A stretch of DNA of 53,842 nt, from NCBI GenBank assembly GCA_019113165.1, contig DXHV01000052.1:1-53842 (forward strand), given 5' to 3'. Below the pieces are notes generated by a model that saw only the letters and a program-made list of their open reading frames with translations, was not told the DNA's origin and did no database searches. Positions 8,920-15,939 of the stretch are shown one piece after another (the stretch's first letter is position 1; each line of letters opens with the position of its first letter). The DNA is from Candidatus Desulfovibrio intestinipullorum (GTDB taxonomy: Bacteria; Desulfobacterota; Desulfovibrionia; Desulfovibrionales; Desulfovibrionaceae). Position numbers and translations under genes: made by a program.

Positions 8920-9615
8920 CTAGCGCAGCCTGAAGGCAAAGGGGATCATGACAACCGTATTGACCACCTGCCCCTTGAGCTTGCCCGGAGTAAAGCGCAT
9001 GCGCTTGACGGCCCTGAGGGCTGCGTCCTCGAAGTAGCCGCTCGGAGTGGCGCGCACGACCTGACCGTTGCGAGGCATGCCCTTCTTGTCCACCACGACC
9101 TGCACCATGACCTGGCCTTCCACATTCAGGCGCCTGGCCCGATCCGGATAGTCGGGCAGGGCCCTCCTGGTTATGCCCGGCCGCTGATCGAGCGTGTCGC
9201 TGTCATAGGCACTTAATCCCCCGATGGTGCGGGCCTGCGGCCCAGCGGCCACAGGAGGCGGGGGCGGAGGAGCCGGTTGCACAGGTTTGGGTTTGGCCGG
9301 TTTCCTGTTGCTCTTCCTGGGACTTATTTTCTTTGTCTGCTCCTTTGCAGGCTCGATGTTCTTTTGAGGTTCGGGCTTCGGAGGCTCTGGTTTGGGCGGT
9401 TCGGGTGGCTTCGGCGTCTCGGGCCTGGGCGGTTCGGGGGCGGGTGGAAGTGGCGGCTGCTCCCTGACCGGCCGGGCAAAATCCGCCAGTGCCACGCGAT
9501 AGACCCGCTCGGTCTGTTTGACTTCTTCGCGGGCCATGAACAGGCTGCCGCCAAAAATCAGGCCATGCACGGCCACAGAGAAGAGAAGGGCCTGGGTGCA
9601 TCGTGAAAACGCCAT
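8920..9615 (-). CDS. tonB: TonB energy-transducing protein
   Basis: A 231-residue TonB. It has an N-terminal uncleaved anchor (QALLFSVAVHGLIFGG), then a long periplasm-spanning Pro/Glu/Lys linker with EPPKP-type repeats. The C-terminal domain reads YPDRARRLNVEGQVMV...GYFEDAALRAVKRMRF and contacts TonB boxes of outer-membrane receptors. ATG 9615 is used because GAGGGG precedes it and it starts 1 nt after the exbD stop; the longer frame reaches into exbD. It passes proton-motive-force energy from ExbB-ExbD to siderophore or metal receptors. No such receptor is encoded in the window. Confidence 0.92.
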   Translation of the reverse strand: MAFSRCTQALLFSVAVHGLIFGGSLFMAREEVKQTERVYRVALADFARPVREQPPLPPAPEPPRPETPKPPEPPKPEPPKPEPQKNIEPAKEQTKKISPRKSNRKPAKPKPVQPAPPPPPPVAAGPQARTIGGLSAYDSDTLDQRPGITRRALPDYPDRARRLNVEGQVMVQVVVDKKGMPRNGQVVRATPSGYFEDAALRAVKRMRFTPGKLKGQVVNTVVMIPFAFRLR

Positions 9616-9616
9616 G

Positions 9617-10126
9617 TCACGCCCCTCTGCCGGATTCTGCCGGTTGTGGTGCCGAAGCGCCTGCAGGGCCTGCTGTCGGTCCTGCAGACGGCTGCGCCGA
9701 AGGCCCCGGTGCACTCTCGTCCTCGGCGTCAAAGGCCGAAGTGGTCACGAGGCCCACATCCGTGATGCCTGCGCCGCGCAGGCGATCCATGACACTCATC
9801 ACAATGCCGTAAGAAACGGACTTGTCTGCCCGCACAAAGAGCTGCTTGCCCTGTTCTTTGACCTGTTTGGTCACGACATGGACCAGATCGTCCAGGCCGG
9901 TTTCGTATTCGTCCAGAAAGAGCACCCCCTCTGCCTTGATGGTGAGGATGGCGTGATCGTCTTCGGTGGGCAGGACTTCGGAGGTCTCGACTTTTGGCAA
10001 GGCCACGTCCAGGCCCTCGGTCATCATGGGCGCCGTCACCATGAAGATGACCAGAAGCACGAGCATGACATCCACAAAGGGCGTGACATTGATGTCGGCC
10101 ACAAAATCGTCATCTGAAGCGGCCAT
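9617..10126 (-). CDS. exbD: Biopolymer transport protein ExbD/TolR family
   Basis: A 169-residue ExbD: a short cytoplasmic start with the INVTPFVDVMLVLLVIFMV signature, a single transmembrane helix holding the proton-carrying Asp, and a periplasmic domain. The C-terminal ~30 residues are a Pro/Ala/Gly/Ser-rich extension not needed by the fold. GGGGGA precedes the start, 3 nt after the exbB stop, and tonB follows after 1 nt, so exbB-exbD-tonB form one operon. ExbD rather than TolR is preferred because tonB is adjacent and no tolA, tolB or pal is present. Confidence 0.92.
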   Translation of the reverse strand: MAASDDDFVADINVTPFVDVMLVLLVIFMVTAPMMTEGLDVALPKVETSEVLPTEDDHAILTIKAEGVLFLDEYETGLDDLVHVVTKQVKEQGKQLFVRADKSVSYGIVMSVMDRLRGAGITDVGLVTTSAFDAEDESAPGPSAQPSAGPTAGPAGASAPQPAESGRGA

Positions 10127-10129
10127 GAG

Positions 10130-10819
10130 TTATTCCCCCTGCGCAAAGTTCAGTCCTTCGGGATGCCTGCCGCCTTCCTGCTGCAGGCGGTTGAGCAGAT
10201 GTCCGCCAAAGCTTATGCACAGGCCCTCTATTTCCGAGAGCCGGGCCTTGAAGATGTTGTAGCCGCACACGGCCGGGATGGCGACAAAGAGGCCCACGGC
10301 CGTGGCCACCAGGGCCTCGGCGATGCCTGGCGCCACGGTGGCCAGGGAGACGCTCTTCATCTGGGCTATGGCCGTAAAGGACTGCATGATGCCCCAGACC
10401 GTGCCAAAGAGCCCGATGAAGGGGGCCGTGTTGGCTGCCGTGGCAAGGAGTGCGAGCGAGGACTTCAGTCTGGCTATTTCTCCGGCAATGCCAAAATGCA
10501 GCGCGCGGCGCACGTTTTCGCTGGCAAGACGCTCGACATCCCCTGTTCTGCACAGACGGTTGAATTCTTGAACGGCACCGCCGGTAATGGAGTACAGGGG
10601 GGACGTTCTGTCTCTGGCCATGCACTGCAGGATAGCCTCGAGATTGTGTGCCCTGTGCGCGCTGTCCAGCCCGGACAGGACACGATTCTTTGCCGACCTG
10701 AGCGCCAGATGCCTGGCGAACATGAAGGCCCAGCTGGCAAGGGACATGAACAAGAGCAGCACAAGGACACATTTGGAGACAATTGTGGCCTGCAAGACGG
10801 CATGTATCAGGGTATCCAT
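10130..10819 (-). CDS. exbB: Biopolymer transport protein ExbB/TolQ family
   Basis: A 229-residue MotA/TolQ/ExbB proton-channel protein with three membrane helices: about 12-32, then a pair around 130-155 and 165-190 with LFGTVWGIMQSF and LVATAVGLFVAIPAV. It has the standard cytoplasmic region between helices 1 and 2 (RSAKNRVLSGL...). AGGAG precedes ATG 10819. It is the first gene of exbB-exbD-tonB. A weak Fur-like dyad lies 26 bp upstream. Confidence 0.92.
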   Translation of the reverse strand: MDTLIHAVLQATIVSKCVLVLLLFMSLASWAFMFARHLALRSAKNRVLSGLDSAHRAHNLEAILQCMARDRTSPLYSITGGAVQEFNRLCRTGDVERLASENVRRALHFGIAGEIARLKSSLALLATAANTAPFIGLFGTVWGIMQSFTAIAQMKSVSLATVAPGIAEALVATAVGLFVAIPAVCGYNIFKARLSEIEGLCISFGGHLLNRLQQEGGRHPEGLNFAQGE

Positions 10820-10844
10820 CCTTCTCTTCTCCTCGGCTCAAAAA

Positions 10845-10861
10845 AGGAAATTCAATTCCGA
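10845..10861. promoter_or_regulatory. Weak Fur-like dyad upstream of exbB
   Basis: AGGAAATTCAATTCCGA matches the consensus WTGAAAATNATTTTCAW (as I recall it for Desulfovibrio) at about 11 of 16 defined positions. It lies in an A-rich segment just before the exbB ribosome-binding site. Weak on sequence alone; supported mainly by gene function. Confidence 0.3.
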
Positions 10862-10938
10862 AAAAAACGACAGACAGAATGTCTGGCACCTGGCAAAAGA
10901 AAGGGGAGCGCACTTGCAACGACAGTGACAGCGTCTTG

Positions 10939-10970
10939 GGCCGGCAGGGGCAGTCTTGTGCCTGCCGGCC
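10939..10970 (-). terminator. Hairpin after the HMG-CoA reductase gene
   Basis: A perfect 10-bp stem (GGCCGGCAGG 10939-10948, CCTGCCGGCC 10961-10970, 12-nt loop) starts 33 nt after the stop codon on the minus strand, between that gene and exbB. There is no T-tract, so it may instead be a processing or stability structure. It is the best candidate end of the AraC-exporter operon. Confidence 0.45.
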
Positions 10971-11002
10971 AGAGACGGTCGGCCGGGAGTGCTGGCCAAA
11001 AC

Positions 11003-12265
11003 TTACCTGGCCAGGCGTTCGTGGGCTGCCGCAAAGTGATCGGCTGCAAGCGCGCCCATGATGGACAGTTCGCCGGCAAGGCAGAGGGCAGCGCAGACTT
11101 CCGCCAGGGCAAAGGCCGCCCCCTGCCTTGGCAGCTGCAGCATCTTGAGGCCTATGGACTGCGTGGGGAGCCTTGTGCCGCCGCCAACGGCCCCCACGAT
11201 GATATTGGGCAGGGTCAGGGCCGTATAGAGAGCGCCGTTGTCCTCAAGCTCCATGCGCAGGAGGCCTGCGCTCGACTCGGAAACGCAGGCGGCATCCTGT
11301 CCGGTGGCAAGATAGAGGGCGGCAAGACCGTTGGCGCAGTGGGCCTGCGAGCCCACACAACCGCTCATGAGGCCGCCCATGGTGACCATCAGCCACAACT
11401 TGTACATTTTCTCGGGTTCGACGTGCAGGTATTTGCGGACAAGTTCTTTCGAGAGCTCGACTTCTGCCGTCACCTTCTTGCCGCGAACAGAGGTGAAGGA
11501 AAGAAAGGTGGCCTTCTTGTCCCCGGAGAGATTGGCTTCCACAAAGACATGGGCAGGCGGCACCGGGCTATGGACTTCAATCCACTCCACAATGGCCTTG
11601 GTGGCCAGGGTGACCATGTTCTGGCCTGCCGCTTCGCCCGTATAGTAGTCCATGTTCAGGTAGACATGATTGCCTTCCACCGTAATCCGCATGTCCACAA
11701 GCTCTCCGTGCCGCGTCTTTGTGGAGGCCTGGGCCCTGAAGTTGTCGAAGTTCTGGCTGGCCCACTGCACAAAGGCACGGGCCTCGTTGAGAGTGCGGAA
11801 GGCAAAGCCCGGAGCCCGCGAGACCGCGTTGTCGCACAGCATGGCCCTGCAGCCGCCGGCTGCCGTGATGAGCCGCGATCCCCTGTGATAGGAGGCCACG
11901 AGGGCTGCCTCTGTCGTAGCCAGCGGCACATAGTACTCGCCCCTGGCAAAGAGGCCTTCCACGCGCAGGGGACCTGCCACGCCCACAGGCAGCTTGAGGG
12001 TGCCCACGCAGTTTTCGATGTTCTTGCGGTAGGCTCCAATGGAAGCACGCGTCTCAACGTCCGCAAGGCAGGCCTCGTCCTGCTCGTCCAGGGTAGTGTG
12101 GCGTCTGAGAATTTCCCAGTTCCGGGCAAGGGCCCTGTCGTCCAGGGGCCGTCTGTCTCTTAGGGGTCTGGGCGAGGAGGCTTTGGCCTCGTCTTCGCCG
12201 GGAGCAGGGACAAGTCCGTCCAGAAGGGTCTCAAGACGCAGGAATCGGTTGAGCGCAATGGGCAT
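11003..12265 (-). CDS. Class I hydroxymethylglutaryl-CoA reductase homologue with altered cofactor motif
   Basis: A 420-residue protein aligning end to end with the catalytic domain of class I HMG-CoA reductases, which reduce HMG-CoA to mevalonate with 2 NAD(P)H. All four catalytic residues are in place: Glu84 in ENCVG, Lys250 in SGDKK, Asp324 in GQDAA and His415 in the C-terminal AHERLAR. The cofactor-binding motif DAMGMNM, nearly invariant in class I enzymes, reads E-A-A-G-Q-N-M here (211-217). GGAGG precedes ATG 12265. It is the last gene of an operon of exporter genes, with no other mevalonate-pathway gene around, so a role in isoprenoid synthesis is doubtful. A thioester-reducing or mevalonyl-supplying step for the neighbouring NRPS-PKS product is a hypothesis. 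Confidence 0.85.
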   Translation of the reverse strand: MPIALNRFLRLETLLDGLVPAPGEDEAKASSPRPLRDRRPLDDRALARNWEILRRHTTLDEQDEACLADVETRASIGAYRKNIENCVGTLKLPVGVAGPLRVEGLFARGEYYVPLATTEAALVASYHRGSRLITAAGGCRAMLCDNAVSRAPGFAFRTLNEARAFVQWASQNFDNFRAQASTKTRHGELVDMRITVEGNHVYLNMDYYTGEAAGQNMVTLATKAIVEWIEVHSPVPPAHVFVEANLSGDKKATFLSFTSVRGKKVTAEVELSKELVRKYLHVEPEKMYKLWLMVTMGGLMSGCVGSQAHCANGLAALYLATGQDAACVSESSAGLLRMELEDNGALYTALTLPNIIVGAVGGGTRLPTQSIGLKMLQLPRQGAAFALAEVCAALCLAGELSIMGALAADHFAAAHERLAR

Positions 12266-12319
12266 GTGGTTCCTCCATTTGGGGGGCTTGGGATGGGAGC
12301 GTGGCAAAAAAGTGTCGGG

Positions 12320-12345
12320 TGCAGCAGTGTTTTTTTGCTGCTGCA
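12320..12345 (-). other. Hairpin between the permease and HMG-CoA reductase homologue genes
   Basis: TGCAGCAG (12320-12327) and CTGCTGCA (12338-12345) pair perfectly around a 10-nt loop. The structure sits in the 106-bp gap 26 nt after the permease stop. It may lower or stabilise expression of the last gene. Confidence 0.5.
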
Positions 12346-12371
12346 TGGTGCCTTGAGAAGGGCTTTGGGCG

Positions 12372-13781
12372 TCAGCTCTCGCGCAGGGCCTGCAAGACAT
12401 CCGTGTGGGCCGCCTTCCAGGCCGGATAGGATCCGGCCAGAATGCCGCACAGGATGGAGAGGATGAGCACGCCCAGGGTGATGGACGCACTGAAAAAGCC
12501 TGGCAGAAGGCCCGAAAGGGCAATGAGCGCGCACAAAAGCAATGCCGTGGTCACCCCGATGAGACCTCCGGCCGTCGAGAGAAAGGCCGCCTCGGCCACA
12601 AATTGCAGCAGTATCTTCTTCCTGGTGGCGCCCACGACGCGGCGCATGCCGATTTCCAGCCTGCGGGAGCGCACAAGCAGGGTCATGATGGACAAAATGC
12701 CCAGGGTGCCTATGGCAAAGGAGAGGCCTGAGCCTATGAGGCCCAGGGTGCGGATGAGCTTCAGGGCATTGGTGACCATCTCGTCCACCTGTTCGGCAAA
12801 GGCCAGGGTGCAGTCCTGCCGGCCTTCGGGCAGGTGGTGACGTTTCCCAAGAATCTCCAGGATATCCTCTTCAAGTGCTGCCAGATTGTCGCGGCTTGAA
12901 AGACCGAGCCAGGCGCCGGAGACATGATCCTGCTTGCCCAGGCGCTGGCAGTAGGTGGTGACGGGCAGGATGAGCATTTCGTCCAGGCGCAGCCCGCTCG
13001 GATCCATGCCCTTTTCCTCCATGACACCGATGACGGTCAGGGTGCACTTGTCCACGGTCACGGTCCGGCCCAGGGCCTTTTTTTCGGAACCAAAGAGCCT
13101 TTTGGCGAGGCTTGCCCCGAGCAGGCAGACTCTGGCGCGAGCTTCCAGCTCCTCTTGTGTAAAAAAGCGTCCCTGTGCAGGGAAGAAGTGGCGCAGTGCG
13201 GGAAAGTCCGTCGTTGTGCCGAGAAGCTGGCAGTTGCCAAGCAAAATGCCGTTGGCCGCCTGGCCGCTCACAAGGACAAAGGGGGCTGCCGTGTCTATCT
13301 GGGGCAGCAGCTTTTCCAGGGCCCGAATGTCCTCCACTGTCAGGGCGGCGCTTTTCGGGGCCTGTTGCGTGCGCCAGGCCTCGTCGTCCTCCAGGCCGAG
13401 GCTCTCCAGCAGGCGTTCCTCTTCCGTGGGCTCCTCTGCGGATCGGGCCGTTTCGGAGAGCCCTGTGTCCGTTGCCGCAGGCTGTTCTGCCAGGACGGAG
13501 CTGTTGCGCACAAAGTCCACGGGCGTGGTGGTCAGGGTGGCCACATGGGAGCCCAGCCTGCGGGCCTCGGCCTCGAGCATGATGTTGACGGACTCCAGAA
13601 CGTGCAAAATGAGCGTGAGCAGCAGGGCGCCCAGAAAGACACCCAGGGTCGCCAGCACCGAGCGCAGGCGGTTGCGGGCAAGCATAGTGCACAGCATGTG
13701 CAGGGATCGGGCTGCACGGGCAAGGCTGGGCAGCCCGAAGAGGCCGGAAAGGCCGTTGAATCGGCTGAGCCTTTGCGTCAT
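12372..13781 (-). CDS. MacB/FtsX-type ABC transporter permease (second)
   Basis: A 469-residue permease without an ATPase domain. Transmembrane helix 1 is at about 40-62 (VLATLGVFLGALLLTLIL), followed by a ~270-residue periplasmic MacB core domain. Three C-terminal helices (about 345-455) include the LRRVVGATRKKI-like coupling segment (here MRRVVGATRKKILLQF). The periplasmic part carries an acidic insertion around residues 105-135 (EEPTEEERLLESLGLEDDE). The start overlaps the first permease by four bases (ATGA). With the ATPase and adaptor it should form a tripartite MacAB-like pump or lipoprotein-type mechanotransmission system. Two different permeases suggest a heterodimer, as in LolCE. Confidence 0.85.
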   Translation of the reverse strand: MTQRLSRFNGLSGLFGLPSLARAARSLHMLCTMLARNRLRSVLATLGVFLGALLLTLILHVLESVNIMLEAEARRLGSHVATLTTTPVDFVRNSSVLAEQPAATDTGLSETARSAEEPTEEERLLESLGLEDDEAWRTQQAPKSAALTVEDIRALEKLLPQIDTAAPFVLVSGQAANGILLGNCQLLGTTTDFPALRHFFPAQGRFFTQEELEARARVCLLGASLAKRLFGSEKKALGRTVTVDKCTLTVIGVMEEKGMDPSGLRLDEMLILPVTTYCQRLGKQDHVSGAWLGLSSRDNLAALEEDILEILGKRHHLPEGRQDCTLAFAEQVDEMVTNALKLIRTLGLIGSGLSFAIGTLGILSIMTLLVRSRRLEIGMRRVVGATRKKILLQFVAEAAFLSTAGGLIGVTTALLLCALIALSGLLPGFFSASITLGVLILSILCGILAGSYPAWKAAHTDVLQALRES

Positions 13782-15016
13782 GAGAGCCCCCTGAGCGCCG
13801 AAACGGGCGCAAGTCCCGCTGCCTTCCGGGCTGGCCGCACGCCAAAGGCGCAGCCAATGGCGCAGGCCATGAGGACGGCCAGGAGGAAGACTGTGGGCGA
13901 GAGGCTGATGGAGAGCAGATCAAAACTGCTCAGAAGGGCTCCAAAGGCTGCGCCTATGGCAAGGCCTGCCAGGGCGCCTAAGCAGGCGAGCAGCACGGCT
14001 TCCAGGAGAAATTGCACGAAGATGGCCTGTGATGAGGCGCCAAGGGCCTTTTTGAGTCCTATTTCCACACTGCGGTCCGTAACGGCCAGATAGAAGAGAT
14101 TGGCCTGGGTAAAGCCGCCGGTGAGCATGGTCACCACGGCCACAAGCCCGAGAAAGATCACAATGCTCCCCTTGACCACGTCCACAAAGTCCATGATGTC
14201 CTGCATGGTGACCAGAAGAAAGTCGTCCGCTGCCCCATCCTGTATGCCGTGCAGGGAGCGCAGGAGCCCGCGCAGCTGCCGGCTGTACTCGGCCATGTGC
14301 TGCGGCGTGCTCGATTTGGCAAAGGTCACGCGCACCTGGGAGAGGTAGTGCCTGGAGAGATTGAAGCGGCGTATCATGGTCGTGATGGGCACAGTGACTC
14401 TGTCATCGAAGTCCATGTCGCCTGAGGAGAGGCCCTGGCGGGTCAGAACGCCGATCACGACCAGGGGAACCCTGTCGACAACCACGATGCGGCCCAGGGG
14501 GTCGGCGCTGCCGAAGAGGACCTGCGCTGTGGCAGCGCCAATAAGGCAGACGCTGCGGGCAAGCTCAAGGTCTTCCCTCGTAAAGTCGCGCCCTGTTTCC
14601 GGGTACCACCCCCAGGAGGGGCCGTGTTCGGCCCCTGTGCCGACCAGGGAGTCGGTCGTGTGGCGCCGGCCGCCACTCTGGACCTGGACTGCGGCCTTGA
14701 GCAGCAGGGGGGACACACGCTCTGCACCGGGCATGCAGTCGCCTATGCGGCGCACGTCGTTCCAGGTGAGCGTCATGGGGCGGCTCGCCATGGCCTGCTC
14801 GACCAGATTGCCGCCAATGATGTTGATGGAGGTGGGCCCGAACTTGGCGGCAAGCTCCTCGGCCTTGCGGCTCGCCCCTTCCATGGAGGCCAGAATGACC
14901 GTAAGCGCGGCAATGCCCAGGCTGATGGCGCAGACAATGAACACGCTGTTGGTCCAGTAGGCTCTGATGGCCCTCTGGGCCTGCACAAGGATGCGAAGGA
15001 ACTGGCGCAGAGTCAT
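13778..15016 (-). CDS. MacB/FtsX-type ABC transporter permease (first)
   Basis: A 412-residue MacB-family permease: helix 1 at about 22-43 (SVFIVCAISLGIAALTVIL), a periplasmic domain of about 240 residues (with SINIIGGNLV and RDFTREDLELARSVCLIG, matching MacB core motifs), then three helices from about 285 with the coupling-helix segment SVEIGLKKALGASSQAI. It has no fused ATPase, unlike MacB itself. It lies 109 bp after the ATPase gene and overlaps the next permease by four bases. The four-gene set adaptor-ATPase-permease-permease implies export or extraction of a substrate from the inner membrane or periplasm. Confidence 0.87.
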   Translation of the reverse strand: MTLRQFLRILVQAQRAIRAYWTNSVFIVCAISLGIAALTVILASMEGASRKAEELAAKFGPTSINIIGGNLVEQAMASRPMTLTWNDVRRIGDCMPGAERVSPLLLKAAVQVQSGGRRHTTDSLVGTGAEHGPSWGWYPETGRDFTREDLELARSVCLIGAATAQVLFGSADPLGRIVVVDRVPLVVIGVLTRQGLSSGDMDFDDRVTVPITTMIRRFNLSRHYLSQVRVTFAKSSTPQHMAEYSRQLRGLLRSLHGIQDGAADDFLLVTMQDIMDFVDVVKGSIVIFLGLVAVVTMLTGGFTQANLFYLAVTDRSVEIGLKKALGASSQAIFVQFLLEAVLLACLGALAGLAIGAAFGALLSSFDLLSISLSPTVFLLAVLMACAIGCAFGVRPARKAAGLAPVSALRGLS

Positions 15017-15125
15017 GGGTCCGCCTGGGTTGCCGGGTTGAAGGAGAAAAAAGGCGTCTGCCGGGCCTTGCGGCTCGGGCGTCCTCAGACCAGGGCCTCA
15101 GCCCTGGTCAGTCAGGGCCTGGTCC

Positions 15126-15938
<813 letters not shown>

Positions 15939-15939
15939 G

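Noticed and set aside
10163-12163. Plus-strand open frame of 666 codons
   Set aside because: Runs opposite exbB and the HMG-CoA reductase homologue, both clearly real on the minus strand.
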